64,000 nt of DNA from Acidobacteriota bacterium (GCA_016184455.1 JACPCS010000140.1:47623-111622); one strand, 5' to 3'. Shown: positions 8,757 through 18,366, numbered from the stretch's first letter. The notes: generated by a model from the sequence alone, not told the origin. Numbers and translations are program-made.

Positions 8757-9399
8757 CCAGCGCGCGACGCGTGGTCACCGCCGCAACGAGCAGCGAGATC
8801 GCCGCGCACGTCCAGGACAGCGCCACCGGCTGCTTGATCCGTCTTCACGCTGCCGACCTGGACGCCGAGCATCTGACCAATCGTCGCATGATCCAGATCT
8901 TCGATCGCCGAATAGAGCAGCGCAAGCCGGTACTTGTCCGGCAACTCCGCCAAGTGCTCGCGGACCAGCTGATCCAACTCGTCGCGCGCCACCGTGGCCT
9001 CCGGATCCGCGGAAGGCGCCTCCAGCCGGGCCAGACGGTCGCCTCCCGCCTCGTCCGCCAGCTCTCGTGCCAGCGGCCGGCCTGCCGCAGATGATCGACC
9101 GCGACGCGGTGCGCAATCGTGAAGACCCACGTCGAGAGCTTGGATCGGGCATCGAAGTACGACAGGCCACGGAACACGCGCAGAAACGTCTCCTGCGCCA
9201 GATCTGCGACGATCTCGTGGCTCCCTGTCGCCCGCCAGATGACGGTGCCGACCATTCGCGCGAACCGCTCCACCAGTTCCGCGCAGGCGTCCTGGTCACC
9301 CTGCAGACACCGCTGAACCAACGCGCGATCGTCATGATGCACAGGCGCGGCTCGCCCTATTCTCAATGAGACGTCAATCCGCACCGCCGGTTCCACCAT
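8753..9399 (-). pseudogene. ECF-type sigma factor, frameshifted and fused to a foreign 3' tail
   Basis: The first frame from 9399 gives sigma region 2 (ALVQRCLQGDQDACAELVE, DLAQETFLRVFRGLSYF, HRVAVDHLRQ). Near 9085 the homology jumps to another frame (LARLEAPSADPEATVARDE, ELPDKYRLALLYSAIEDL, IGQMLGVQVGSVKT), which is region 4. Near 8860 it changes frame again into a short hydrophobic tail (SWTCAAISLLVAAV) and stops near 8753. The tail looks like the last membrane helix of another protein, so the end of the sigma gene and the start of that gene may be deleted. Two frame changes in 650 bases mean either a decayed gene or local sequence errors. The end is good to about one base. Confidence 0.75.
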
Positions 9400-9476
9400 C
9401 AGGATGAAACCCGCGCCGACCGCCGCCGTCTCATCTCAATAGCTCGAGCTCGATGCGAGCCTTCAGGAGGGTTCAC

Positions 9477-9894
9477 ATGGCCGAAGTAACGGGGCACATC
9501 TTTGGCATGCTGATCGGTCTGACGACCATCGTCCCCAGCCTTGGCATCGCATTCTGGGCCATCTACTGGAAATACCAGAAAACGCGACTTCAGTACCAGG
9601 AGCGGCAGCTGATGATCGAAAAGGGCCTGACGCCGCCGCGGTGCTGCCCGAGCAGCCAAAGCGGGTGTCACCGGAAGACTCGCTGCCCGCGGTCTTGTGT
9701 GGCTCTTCCTGGGCGTCGGTTTGGGCATTGCGTACGTCGTGCTTTCGAGGCCGATCGTCGACGACGGTCCACCGGCGTGGCTAGCGGGCGCGGCGGCGGG
9801 AATTGTCGGATTCCTCGGCCTCGGCCACCTCGCCTACTCCTTCGTCGCGCGGCGGGAGAAGCCGCCTGCCGACCGGACCGACATGGCCATGTAA
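9477..9894 (+). pseudogene. Small membrane protein (DUF6249-like), two frameshifts
   Basis: A clear GGAGG lies seven bases before the ATG at 9477. The frame encodes a membrane helix (IGLTTIVPSLGIAFWAIYW) and a charged helix ending MIEKGLTPP. Near 9640 the homology moves to a second frame (LPEQPKRVSPEDSL), and near 9690 to a third (LVWLFLGVGLGIAYVVLSRP, then LAGAAAGIVGFLGLGHLAYS) that stops at 9894. Joined, the pieces make a plausible protein of about 138 residues with three helices. It is divergent from the frameshifted sigma factor; a sigma factor beside such a gene suggests a small envelope-response unit. Decay and sequence error cannot be told apart here. Confidence 0.7.
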
Positions 9895-9931
9895 GCCTGT
9901 TGTACGATGCGCCCCTGGGGGGACATCGTCC

Positions 9932-10333
9932 ATGGTCATCTACGGGGTGGCGCTACTGGCCTTCTGCACGATCGCCGGCCTGTACGTCGGCGACCTGCTC
10001 GGCATCGCGATTGGTGTGCAGGCGAACGTCGGCGGCGTCGGCTTCGGCATGTTGCTCGTCATCCTGGGCTCCACCTGGTTGATGCGCCGTGAAGGCATCA
10101 CCCCGGCGACGGCACAGGGCATCGGCTTCTGGAACGCCATCTACATTCCGATCGTCGTGGCGGTCGCGGCGCAACAGAACGTGGCCGGGGCGCTGTCGGG
10201 CGGCGCGGTCGCCATTCTCGCGGGTGCGCTGGCTGTCGTCGCCTGCGCGGCGCTCGTCCCTGCCATTGACCGCCTGAGCCGCCGGCGGCCGGCAGCCGAG
10301 GCCCGCCCGGAGCGCGCGCCGGTGGCGTCGTGA
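9932..10333 (+). CDS. madL: Malonate transporter subunit MadL
   Basis: MadL and MadM together form a malonate:Na+ symporter in the inner membrane. The N-terminus VIYGVALLAFCTIAGLYVGD and the following four hydrophobic segments match MadL, at 133 residues. The ATG at 9932 follows a GGGGGGAC stretch that can act as a ribosome site. The stop shares a base with the start of madM. No malonate decarboxylase genes are in the window, so the fate of imported malonate is unknown. Confidence 0.88.
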   Translation: MVIYGVALLAFCTIAGLYVGDLLGIAIGVQANVGGVGFGMLLVILGSTWLMRREGITPATAQGIGFWNAIYIPIVVAVAAQQNVAGALSGGAVAILAGALAVVACAALVPAIDRLSRRRPAAEARPERAPVAS

Positions 10334-11094
10334 TGCGCGCGTTCATCGACGTCATCGAGCGGAACAACCTCCTTGCCGGGTTCGCGGTCATCGGGGCGAT
10401 CGTGTGGCTCTCATATCTGATTTCGAACCGCCTGACGCGCGGGCGCGTGCACGGGTCGGCGATCGCGATCTTCGTGGGACTCGTTCTTGCCTGGATCGGC
10501 GGGGTCGTCACCGGCGGCGAGCGGGGCCTCGCGGACCTGCCCGTGTTCGGCGGCGTGGCGCTGCTCGGCGGCGCCATGCTGCGGGATTTCGCCGTGATTG
10601 CCACGGCGTACGGCGTCGATATCGCCGAGATCAAGAAGGCCGGCGTTTCGGGCACCGTCTCGCTGCTCGTCGGCGTGGTCGGCAGCTTCATCGTGGGCGG
10701 GGCGATCGGCTGGATCTTCGGCTACCGCGACCCCGTCAGCATCACCACGCTCGGCGCCGGCGCCAACACGTTCATCGTTGGGCCGATCACCGGCGCCGCG
10801 ATTGGAGCGAGCTCCGAGCTGATTGCCCTGAGCATCGCGGCGGGCCTCACCAAATCGATCCTGGTGATGACGGCGACGCCCTTTGCCGCCCGCGTCATCG
10901 GTCTGGACAACCCGCAGACGGCGATGGTCTTCGGCGGTCTGATGGGCACGACGAGCGGCGTCAGCGGCGGCCTGGCGGCCACCGATCCCAAGCTCGTCCC
11001 GTACGGCGCGATGACGGCGACGTTCTATACGGGCCTGGGCTGCCTGCTCTGCCCGTCAGTGCTGTTTCTGGCGGTACGCGCACTACTCGGATAG
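10333..11094 (+). CDS. madM: Malonate transporter subunit MadM
   Basis: This is the larger malonate carrier subunit, 253 residues with about eight hydrophobic segments and Gly-rich loops (GGAMLRDFAVIATAYGVD, GAGANTFIVGPITGAAIG, GGLMGTTSGVSGGLAATDP). The ATG at 10333 overlaps the madL TGA by one base; a GTG directly before it is also in frame. Its 3' end overlaps the convergent PLP-enzyme gene by 70 bases, which is long for unrelated genes and suggests that that enzyme carries a non-conserved C-terminal extension. Confidence 0.88.
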   Translation: MRAFIDVIERNNLLAGFAVIGAIVWLSYLISNRLTRGRVHGSAIAIFVGLVLAWIGGVVTGGERGLADLPVFGGVALLGGAMLRDFAVIATAYGVDIAEIKKAGVSGTVSLLVGVVGSFIVGGAIGWIFGYRDPVSITTLGAGANTFIVGPITGAAIGASSELIALSIAAGLTKSILVMTATPFAARVIGLDNPQTAMVFGGLMGTTSGVSGGLAATDPKLVPYGAMTATFYTGLGCLLCPSVLFLAVRALLG

Positions 11095-12167
11095 CGGTGC
11101 TCCGGGTAGCCGCGTGCGGCGATAGGCCAGACGTCAATCACGGCGTCGTCCTCGACGGCGTACAGGACGTCGTGCAGATTGATCGTGGGATCTGTGTGTG
11201 ACGGTCGCAGGTAAATCCGATCGCCCACGTTCAATGACGCCCCGGCCGGCAGCGCGATCATGGCGTGCTCGTCGTTGAGCGCCGCCACGATCGCCCCCTC
11301 GATGCCGCGGACGGTCGGAAGTCCGTGGTCCTTCGTCATCGCTTTGTGGCCGCAGTCGGCGACCGAGCGCGTCGGATCGGGACGACTGATGACGGTGCCC
11401 AGCACCCAGAACGCCTGCTCGAACGGTACATCCAGACGGCCGTAATCGCTGTCCATCAGCACATACGAGCCCGCCTGGATCTCCGTGATGCCCTCGATGC
11501 GGCCGCTGATGTCGTAGGTGCCGGTCCCCCCGGCGGACACGATGTCACACGGGAGGCCGGTCTCGCGGAGCCGGCGGGCCGTGGCCACCAGCCCCTCCAT
11601 GGCACGATGCGCACCCGCCTCACGCTCGGCGCGGTCGGCCACCGGCTGGAGGTGGCCTTCATACCCCATCAACCCGCGCAGAGCGATACCCTTGGTCCCC
11701 GCGACGCGCCGGGCCAGCCGCAGTGCCTCGTCCCCCGGCGCGACGCCGCAGCGCATCTGCCCGACGTTGACGTCGACGAGCACGCCGATCGTCACGCCCG
11801 CGCGCGTCGCAGCCGCCGCGATCGCCTCGAGCGCCGCAGTCGAATCGACCGCCACCGTCACCGCCACTCGGCGCGCGAGCGCGCCCAGCCGCTCGCATTT
11901 GCCCGGCCCGACCGGCTCGTTGGCGAGCAGGATGTCGTCGCAGAGATCAGCGGCACGTTCGGCTTCGCCAACGGTCGCGCACGTCAGGCCGGTGCAGCCG
12001 CCCGCCGCAAGCTGCCGGCGCGCAATCTCGGGTGTCTTGTGGGCCTTGAAGTGCGGCCGGAGGCGGCACGGCCCCGTACGGAAGAACGCCGCCATGCGCT
12101 CGATATTGCGCGTCATGGCGGCGAGGTCGACGACGAGCGCCGGCGTGGGGATATCAGCGATTCTCAC
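11025..12167 (-). CDS. D-threonine aldolase / D-serine dehydratase-like PLP enzyme
   Basis: This fold-type III PLP enzyme (alanine-racemase-like barrel plus D-serine-dehydratase-like C-terminal domain) acts on D-threo-beta-hydroxy amino acids in characterised relatives. The N-terminus IPTPALVVDL precedes RPHFKAHKTPEIA, whose lysine (about residue 44) is the usual PLP lysine. QMRCGVAPG, VSAGGTGTYD and the metal-site-like LRPSHTDPTINLHD follow. Substrate cannot be fixed from sequence. The GTG at 12167 overlaps the ntrX stop as GTGA, making it the last gene of the ntrYX run. The last 25 residues overlap madM. Confidence 0.86.
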   Translation of the reverse strand: MRIADIPTPALVVDLAAMTRNIERMAAFFRTGPCRLRPHFKAHKTPEIARRQLAAGGCTGLTCATVGEAERAADLCDDILLANEPVGPGKCERLGALARRVAVTVAVDSTAALEAIAAAATRAGVTIGVLVDVNVGQMRCGVAPGDEALRLARRVAGTKGIALRGLMGYEGHLQPVADRAEREAGAHRAMEGLVATARRLRETGLPCDIVSAGGTGTYDISGRIEGITEIQAGSYVLMDSDYGRLDVPFEQAFWVLGTVISRPDPTRSVADCGHKAMTKDHGLPTVRGIEGAIVAALNDEHAMIALPAGASLNVGDRIYLRPSHTDPTINLHDVLYAVEDDAVIDVWPIAARGYPEHRYPSSARTARNSTDGQSRQPRPV

Positions 12168-13549
12168 GCGATCTCCTCATCCTCCCCTCGCCGCGATGGC
12201 GCAATCCCGAAGCCGCGCATCTTCCGGTACAGATTGCTGCGCTCGATCCCGAGCGCCTCGGCCGTGCGCGAGATGTTGCCCTGCTGCGCGGCGAGCGCCC
12301 GCAGGATGTAGTCGCGCTCGAACCGGTCGCGCGCCTCGTGGAGCGGCATCGACGCGCCGGTGTCGACCGGACGCGCATCGGCGGTGACGCCGCCCCGATC
12401 GAGGAACGTCAGGTCGCGCGACGAGATGCGATCGCCCGGCACCATGATCATCAGCCGCTCGACGACGTTGTGCAGCTCGCGGACGTTGCCGGGCCAGGCG
12501 TACTGGCGGAGCGCGACGATCGCGTCGGCGTCGAACGTCTTCGGCCGGCGTCCATACTCCCGCGCCAGCATCGCCATGAAGTGGTCGGCGAGGAGCGGGA
12601 CATCCTCCTGGCGGTCGCGGAGCGGCGGCACGAAGATCGGCACGACATTCAGACGGAAGTAGAGGTCCTCGCGGAAGCGGCCGGTACGGATTTCGGCGGT
12701 GAGGTCCTTGTTGGTGGCGGCCAGTACGCGGGCGTCGACGCGAATGCGCGCCGACCCGCCGACCGGCTCCATCACCTGCTCCTGCAGCACGCGCAGCACC
12801 TTCGCCTGCGTCTTCAGGCTCATGTCGGCGATCTCGTCGAGGAAGATCGTCCCGCCGTGCGCCAGCTCGAACTTGCCGCGGCGATCGGCGACCGCTCCCG
12901 TGAACGCTCCGCGCACGTGGCCGAACAGCTCGCTCTCGATGAGGTCTTCGGGAATCGCCGCGCAGTTGACCTCGACGAAGGGACCGGTTCTCCGGCGGCT
13001 CAACTGATGGATGTTGCGCGCCACGAGCTCCTTGCCCGTGCCGTTTTCGCCGAAGATCAGCACGCGGCCGTTGGTCGGCGCCGCCATCGCGACCTGTTCG
13101 CGGAGCTTCACCATCGCGTAGCTCTCGCCGACCATCGTGTGCTGCGCGTCGACGCGCGCGCGCAGCGCGCGGTTCTCGGCCTCGAGGCTCCGCTGTCGCA
13201 GCGCGTTGCGGACGACCAGCACGGTCTTCTCGAGCGAGAGCGGCTTTTCGACGAAGTCGAACGCGCCCATCTTGATCGCGCGCACGGCCGACTCGATGTT
13301 GCCGTGGCCGGAGATGATCACGACCTGCGAGTCGATCTGCCGCTCGCGCATGCGGGCCAGCGTGTCGAGGCCGTCCATCCCCGGCAGCCAGATGTCGAGC
13401 ACCACCACGTCGTACGCCTGGCGGCCCAGCCGCTCCAGGCACGCCTCGCCGGTGTCGACGGCGTCGACCTCGTATCCCTCGTCGCGCAGCACGCCCCCGA
13501 GCGCGCTGCGAACCCCCGGCTCGTCGTCCACGATCAGAATGGATGGCAT
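12164..13549 (-). CDS. ntrX: Sigma-54 response regulator NtrX
   Basis: This is a 461-residue NtrC-family response regulator. The receiver domain (residues 1-120) has the acidic pair in VDDEPG, the phospho-acceptor in VVLDIWLPGMDGL and the lysine in FVEKPL. The AAA+ domain has Walker A GENGTGKE, the sigma-54 contact loop GAFTGA, Walker B FLDEIADM and [17 protein letters not shown] Fis-type helix-turn-helix (NISRTAEALGIERSNLYRKM) ends the protein. The ATG at 13549 is eight bases after the ntrY stop. NtrX probably receives phosphate from NtrY and activates sigma-54 promoters, for nitrogen or redox control in known systems. Confidence 0.94.
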   Translation of the reverse strand: MPSILIVDDEPGVRSALGGVLRDEGYEVDAVDTGEACLERLGRQAYDVVVLDIWLPGMDGLDTLARMRERQIDSQVVIISGHGNIESAVRAIKMGAFDFVEKPLSLEKTVLVVRNALRQRSLEAENRALRARVDAQHTMVGESYAMVKLREQVAMAAPTNGRVLIFGENGTGKELVARNIHQLSRRRTGPFVEVNCAAIPEDLIESELFGHVRGAFTGAVADRRGKFELAHGGTIFLDEIADMSLKTQAKVLRVLQEQVMEPVGGSARIRVDARVLAATNKDLTAEIRTGRFREDLYFRLNVVPIFVPPLRDRQEDVPLLADHFMAMLAREYGRRPKTFDADAIVALRQYAWPGNVRELHNVVERLMIMVPGDRISSRDLTFLDRGGVTADARPVDTGASMPLHEARDRFERDYILRALAAQQGNISRTAEALGIERSNLYRKMRGFGIAPSRRGEDEEIA

Positions 13550-13557
13550 CTCCCGGT

Positions 13558-15855
13558 TCAACAGGGGAGCTCGATGGCGAACCGCGTCCCCCGCGGCGTG
13601 TTGTCGGTCACGTCGATGCTGCCGCCGTGCTCGGCGACGATCCGCCGCACGATGGCGAGACCGAGTCCGCTGCCGCGCTTCTTGGTGGAGTAGTACGGCA
13701 GGAACAGCTTCTCGCGCTCGCTCGCTGAAATGCCGGGGCCGTCGTCGGCGACCACGATACGGACCAGGTTCTCGGCGGGCGCGTGGTGCGTTTCGATGTC
13801 GATGACCCCGCGCTGCTCCATCGCCTCGACGGCGTTGTCGATCAGATTGATCAGGACGCGGCGGATCTGCTCGGGATCCACCGAGACGCGCGGCAACTGC
13901 TCCGCAAAGCGCGGGCGCAGCTCCACGTCCGTCAGAATGCCGCGGTAGAGCCCCAGCACGTCGGTGAGGAGCGCGTGCAGATCGGTGGCCATCGCGCGCG
14001 GGGCCGGCATCCGCGCAAACTGCGAGAACTCGTCGACCAGCCCCTTGAGCGATTCCACCTCGCCGACGATCGTGCCGGTGCATTCGTCGACGAGCGCGCG
14101 CGTCTGCTCCGGCGCTCCGGTGAAGTGCCGGCGCAACCGTTCGGCGCACAGCTGAATGGGCGTGAGCGGGTTCTTGATCTCGTGCGCCAGGCGCCGCGCC
14201 ACCTCGCGCCACGCCGCCACCTTCTGCGCCCGGATGAGCGGCGTCACGTCGTCGATGACCAGCACCAGGCCGTCCGACACGCCGTCCTCGCGGCGGAGCG
14301 GCGTCGTCATCACCGCCAGGTGCAGCTCGCGGCCGTCGCGGACGATGGCGACTTCCTGCGGCAGCGCCTCTTCGCGGCTGCGCGCCGCCTCGTCGATCAG
14401 GATCGCGAGCGGCCTGAGCTCGGGCGAACCGAAGGCGCTCTGCACCGGCAGGCCGCAGACCGTGGCAGCGAGTCCGAGCAGGCGGGCGGCCGCCGAGTTG
14501 AGCGTCCGGACGCGGCCGCCGGTGTCGACCGACACCACGCCGGTCGCGATCCGCTCCAGGATCGTCTCGACGTACCGCCGGCGCGCCTCGACGTCGCGGT
14601 GCTTGTGCTCCAGCTCGATCGACGACCGCTCCAGCCGCCGGCGGCTCGTCGACAGATCCGAGGCCATCCGGTTGAACGCTTCGATGAGCGATCCGAACTC
14701 GTCGCGCGTCTCCGGCTCGACCCGGTGATCGAGGTGACCGGCGCCGATCTCGTTGGCGGCCGCCGCCAGCATCTGCACGGGCCGGGTGATGCGCTTGGCG
14801 ATGTAGAGGCCCATCCACGTGGCGGCCACGAGGATCATCAGCGTCAGCATCAGGAAGAACGACAGATAGACGCCCGCCAGCGGCTGCTTGAGCACGCGCA
14901 GCTGCTGATAGTCTTCGTACGCCTGCGTCATCCGCCGCGCCCGTGTGGCGAAGGCGCTGGCAATGTACTCGCTCGCGACGATCACGCCCTGCGGCCGCGC
15001 GTTGCCGGAGGAGGGGATCGCGATCGCCGTCTGAATGAGGTCGCCGCCGTCGGGCAGCTGCTGAACGGACGGCGTCGTGTCGCCACCGCCCGCAGCCTGT
15101 TCCGCCAGACGCAGGGTCGAGCCGCTGGTCGGCGGCGCCGGCAGCGACGGGTTCCGAACGTCCACGACCGGAATGAGCAGCGGCCGCTCGACCCCCGCGG
15201 CGGACTCCAGGCGATAGACATCGACGCGCCCGAGCCGCTGCTGTTCGACGTCCTGCGCGACCACCGCGCGCACGGCGGCCGCCGGTGACGAGGCGAGGTC
15301 GAGTCCGCCGAGCGCGCGCGCCAGGCGCTCGGCCTCGGCGCCGACGAGCCGCTGCCGTTCCTGGTAGTAGTCGCCGGCGATGGCGTTGGCCGAGGACAAG
15401 ACGTCGTCCATCGGCGCGTTGAACCAGCGGTCGACGCTGTTGCGAATGAGCTCGCTCCCGACGAGCAGGACCAGGACGGCCGGGACGAGCGTCATCCCGA
15501 GGAGCACGGCGACGAGCTTCGCGCGAAAGTGCGCGAACGGCAGCGCGCGCCGCTTTTCGACGAGCAGCTTGACGATGTTGCGCGCGAGGACGAACCCGAG
15601 CGCGACGAGAATCGTGAGGTTCGTCGCCGAGAGCGCGTACAGCACCACCTCGGTGAGAAAGTCGGGCGCCAGCGTTGCCGAGCGGCTGGCCAGCGCGAGC
15701 AGGCTCACCAGCGCGGCGACGAGCACGGCGATGCCCGCCAGCAGCAGCCTCGTGTTGTCGCGGAACGGGCGGCGCCGGGGCGGCGCAGCGCTCCGCCGCG
15801 GCGGCGGCGCCACCGGCTTGGGACGGGCGGGGGTCTCGCGCAGCCTGAGCGCCAT
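13558..15855 (-). CDS. ntrY: Membrane sensor histidine kinase NtrY
   Basis: This 765-residue kinase is the partner of NtrX. Three N-terminal membrane helices (around residues 36-56, 70-95 and 114-136) are followed by an extracytoplasmic stretch of about 190 residues and a fourth helix near 335-355 (FFLMLTLMILVAATWMGLYI). A HAMP linker (KRITRPVQMLAAAANEIGAG), a PAS segment, the HisKA H-box RRLAHEIKNPLTPIQ and an HATPase domain with N box NLIDNAVEAM, DDGPGIS and GSGLGLAIV follow. The order is typical of NtrY. The ATG at 15855 abuts a heptamer array carrying the nrdR stop. Confidence 0.94.
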   Translation of the reverse strand: MALRLRETPARPKPVAPPPRRSAAPPRRRPFRDNTRLLLAGIAVLVAALVSLLALASRSATLAPDFLTEVVLYALSATNLTILVALGFVLARNIVKLLVEKRRALPFAHFRAKLVAVLLGMTLVPAVLVLLVGSELIRNSVDRWFNAPMDDVLSSANAIAGDYYQERQRLVGAEAERLARALGGLDLASSPAAAVRAVVAQDVEQQRLGRVDVYRLESAAGVERPLLIPVVDVRNPSLPAPPTSGSTLRLAEQAAGGGDTTPSVQQLPDGGDLIQTAIAIPSSGNARPQGVIVASEYIASAFATRARRMTQAYEDYQQLRVLKQPLAGVYLSFFLMLTLMILVAATWMGLYIAKRITRPVQMLAAAANEIGAGHLDHRVEPETRDEFGSLIEAFNRMASDLSTSRRRLERSSIELEHKHRDVEARRRYVETILERIATGVVSVDTGGRVRTLNSAAARLLGLAATVCGLPVQSAFGSPELRPLAILIDEAARSREEALPQEVAIVRDGRELHLAVMTTPLRREDGVSDGLVLVIDDVTPLIRAQKVAAWREVARRLAHEIKNPLTPIQLCAERLRRHFTGAPEQTRALVDECTGTIVGEVESLKGLVDEFSQFARMPAPRAMATDLHALLTDVLGLYRGILTDVELRPRFAEQLPRVSVDPEQIRRVLINLIDNAVEAMEQRGVIDIETHHAPAENLVRIVVADDGPGISASEREKLFLPYYSTKKRGSGLGLAIVRRIVAEHGGSIDVTDNTPRGTRFAIELPC

Positions 15856-15859
15856 GCGT

Positions 15860-15892
15860 ACTGTTTACTGCCTACTGCCTACTGCCTACTCC
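15860..15892. repeat. Period-7 tandem array (ACTGCCT type) at the nrdR 3' end
   Basis: Four to five units of ACTGCCT/TTACTGC with an exact 7-base period fill the 30-base gap between nrdR and ntrY. On the coding strand the unit is TAGGCAG; the nrdR stop codon at 15886-15888 is one of these TAGs, and further TAGs follow in the other frames. Confidence 0.85.
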
Positions 15893-16344
15893 TTGGCATT
15901 CAGCAGGTCCTTGAGCTCGGTCATGAACTCGCCGATGTCGCGGAAGTGCCGGTACACGGACGCGAACCGGACGTAGGCGACCTTGTCGAGCCGCTTCAGC
16001 TCCTCCATCACCAGCGTGCCGATCTCCTCGGTCTTCATCTCTTTCTCAGGCCGCTCCTGGACGGTCGCTTCGACGCGGTCGGCTACCGCTTCGACCGCCG
16101 CGACGCTCACGGGCCGCTTCTCGCACGCCTTGAGCAGCCCCGCAATCAGCTTCTGCCGCTCGAAGCGCTCGCGGCTGCCGTCTTTCTTGATCACCATATA
16201 CGGGATCTCGTCGATCCGCTCGTAGCTGGTGAAGCGGCGCCCGCAGTCGAGACACTCGCGGCGGCGGCGGATGACCTCGCCTTCCTTGCTCTCGCGCGAG
16301 TCGACGACCTTATCGCCCAGATGACCGCAGAACGGACATTTCAT
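15886..16344 (-). CDS. nrdR: Transcriptional repressor NrdR
   Basis: NrdR senses ATP/dATP and represses ribonucleotide reductase genes. It has the two-CxxC zinc ribbon [17 protein letters not shown] with ECLDCGRRF, then an ATP-cone domain from about residue 49 ([20 protein letters not shown]). Length 152 residues is standard. The ATG at 16344 lies 35 bases inside the 3' end of the upstream membrane-protein gene. Its targets (nrd genes) are not in this window. The stop codon is supplied by a heptamer repeat. Confidence 0.96.
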   Translation of the reverse strand: MKCPFCGHLGDKVVDSRESKEGEVIRRRRECLDCGRRFTSYERIDEIPYMVIKKDGSRERFERQKLIAGLLKACEKRPVSVAAVEAVADRVEATVQERPEKEMKTEEIGTLVMEELKRLDKVAYVRFASVYRHFRDIGEFMTELKDLLNAKE

Positions 16345-17392
16345 GGGTGTCCGCCACCTCCTCGGAGGCCGTCTCCTGCGTCGGGACGGCCGGCGCGCGT
16401 CCCGTCAGCTCGCGCAGCCGTCCAAGACTGAGGCCGTCCTGAATCATGAAGAGCAGACCGATCAGAATGACCGGAAAGTACGAGATCGCGTGCGTCACGA
16501 TCGCCGCCGCGACGGCCGCGTCCTCGGCGGCCCCGAAGAACGTCGTGACGCCGATGCGGTAGGCCTCGTGGTACGTGCCGACGGCGCCGGGCGTCGGCGC
16601 GGCGACGCCGATGACGAGCAGCGCCTGGACGAGGAACGTGCCCGCGAACGGCATCGCAATGTCGAACGCGACCGTGACGAGCCAGACTTCCGCCGAGATC
16701 GCAACCCACAGCGGGAACGACCAGGCGAGGGCCGCCGCGAGGCCGCGGGGGTCGCGGGCGGCGGCAAACCCGCTGCTGAAGGTGCGCGCCAGGTTCGACA
16801 GCCGCTCCGCGATCGCATGCGGCAGCACGCGCCCGGCGGTCAGCACGACGGCCCCGATCCGCTCCGGATGTGTGGCGAGCACCCACATGATGGCCAGCAG
16901 CACGATCACCACGCCCGCTGCGACGGCCGACGACACTTCGATCGGCCGGAGCAGCGCCGGCGGGATGACCGACCGATCCGCGATCCACCACACGTAGATG
17001 GCGAGCAGCACGAGCACCGCCACCAGATCGAGCACGCGCTCGAGCAGAATCGTGGCGAAGGTGGCCGACACGCTGAGCCCTTCCTGCCGCGCCAGCAGAT
17101 ACGGGCGCAGCACATCGCCGGCGCGCGCCGGCAGCACACCGAGTGCGGCGAATCCAATCACCGTCGCGCGGAACGCGCTGCGGAAGCGCGTCGGTCCGAT
17201 CGGCTTCAGCAGGTACTGCCAGCGCCAGGCGCGGATGACATAGGTCACGACGACGGCGCCGAAGCTGGCGATCAGCAGATCGACGCGCGCCTGCCGCACC
17301 TGCGCCCACACTTCCGCCAGGTTTGCGTGGCTCAGGAACCACGCAAAAACCACCGCGGCCAGCAGCGACACGAGGAGCGTACGCGCGTGCAC
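16310..17392 (-). CDS. Lysylphosphatidylglycerol synthase-like / UPF0104 membrane protein
   Basis: About 360 residues with some eight hydrophobic helices match the membrane (flippase-like) region of the MprF/AglD family (PF03706). Family-type motifs are [33 protein letters not shown] and [17 protein letters not shown]. There is no soluble aminoacyl-transferase domain, so it is not a complete MprF; a role in lipid flipping or modification is inference. The GTG at 17392 (start [11 protein letters not shown]) was chosen because the longer frame to 17545 overlaps the divergent purC start. It heads the nrdR-ntrYX run. Confidence 0.82.
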   Translation of the reverse strand: MHARTLLVSLLAAVVFAWFLSHANLAEVWAQVRQARVDLLIASFGAVVVTYVIRAWRWQYLLKPIGPTRFRSAFRATVIGFAALGVLPARAGDVLRPYLLARQEGLSVSATFATILLERVLDLVAVLVLLAIYVWWIADRSVIPPALLRPIEVSSAVAAGVVIVLLAIMWVLATHPERIGAVVLTAGRVLPHAIAERLSNLARTFSSGFAAARDPRGLAAALAWSFPLWVAISAEVWLVTVAFDIAMPFAGTFLVQALLVIGVAAPTPGAVGTYHEAYRIGVTTFFGAAEDAAVAAAIVTHAISYFPVILIGLLFMIQDGLSLGRLRELTGRAPAVPTQETASEEVADTHEMSVLRSSGR

Positions 17393-17523
17393 TGTGAGAT
17401 TCCGGAGGTACCACAATATATCAGGCCCTCGTATGTGGACGACCGGTACTGTTGCGTACGGTTTCGGCCCAGACGCGTGCGGTGTGCGCCTTGGGGTAAG
17501 ATTCCAGCGCTCCTCGCGCACCC

Positions 17524-18366
17524 GTGTCCCTCCTGCTCGACACACGACTCAATGGGCTCGCTCCGCATCGGCGCGGCAAGGTGCGGGACTCGGCGTTCGA
17601 CCACGTGCTCGGCACGGGGATTCCCGACAAGGGGAAGGTGCTGTCGCAGCTCTCGGCCTTCTGGTTCGACGCCACGACACACATCGTGCCGAATCACGTG
17701 CTCGAAACCGACGTCGGGCGGTATCCGCCGGAACTCGGTCGTCACGCCGACATTCTCGCGGGCCGCTCGATGATCGTCCGCAAGACGAACCCGGTGCCGA
17801 TCGAGTGCGTCGCCCGCGGATACCTGGCCGGCTCGGGCTGGAAGGATTACCTCGCCAGCGGCGCGGTGTGCGGCGTGCCGCTGCCGCCGGGTCTGCGCGA
17901 GTCGGACCGCCTGCCCGAGCCGATCTTCACCCCCGCGACGAAGGAGACCACCGGTCACGACGTCAACATCAGCGAGGCCGAGGCCGCGCGTCTGGTCGGC
18001 GCGCCGCTCCTCGAGCGGCTGAAGTCGCTCACGATGCAGCTGTACGCGTTCGGCACGGCGCACGCCGAGCGGTGCGGCATCCTGCTTGCGGATACGAAGT
18101 TCGAATTCGGGCTCACGCCCGACGGCACGGTCTTGCTCATCGATGAGGTGATGACGCCGGATTCTTCACGCTACTGGCCCAGAGACCTGTACAATGCCGG
18201 CCGGCCGCAGGTGAGTTTCGACAAGCAATACGTGCGCGATTATCTGGAGCAGATTCACTGGAACAAGCAGCCGCCCGTGCCCTCGCTGCCCGACGAGGTG
18301 GTGGCGCGGACGCGCGAGAAGTACCGTGAAGCGTTCCGGCGTCTCGTCGGGAGGGAGCTCGAGTGA
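17524..18366 (+). CDS. purC: SAICAR synthase PurC with internal N-terminal deletion
   Basis: PurC makes SAICAR from CAIR and aspartate in purine synthesis. Both family signatures are intact: PVPIECVARGYLAGSG and LLADTKFEFG, plus IDEVMTPDSSRYW. The N-terminus is abnormal. The strand after RGKVRD normally reads about 16 residues (a YDLGD-type turn, a hydrophobic strand and ATDRI) before SAFDHVLGTGIPDKG; here RGKVRD runs straight into SAFDHV. The missing part helps form the nucleotide site, so activity is doubtful unless the deletion is an assembly error. The start is GTG at 17524; the end overlaps the Fis-like gene as GTGA. Confidence 0.9.
   Translation: MSLLLDTRLNGLAPHRRGKVRDSAFDHVLGTGIPDKGKVLSQLSAFWFDATTHIVPNHVLETDVGRYPPELGRHADILAGRSMIVRKTNPVPIECVARGYLAGSGWKDYLASGAVCGVPLPPGLRESDRLPEPIFTPATKETTGHDVNISEAEAARLVGAPLLERLKSLTMQLYAFGTAHAERCGILLADTKFEFGLTPDGTVLLIDEVMTPDSSRYWPRDLYNAGRPQVSFDKQYVRDYLEQIHWNKQPPVPSLPDEVVARTREKYREAFRRLVGRELE

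Noticed and set aside
12164..14818. 884-codon frame that seems to fuse ntrX to upstream sequence
   Set aside because: Only the last 461 residues show homology; the upstream part is an off-frame reading of ntrY, whose true frame is obvious.
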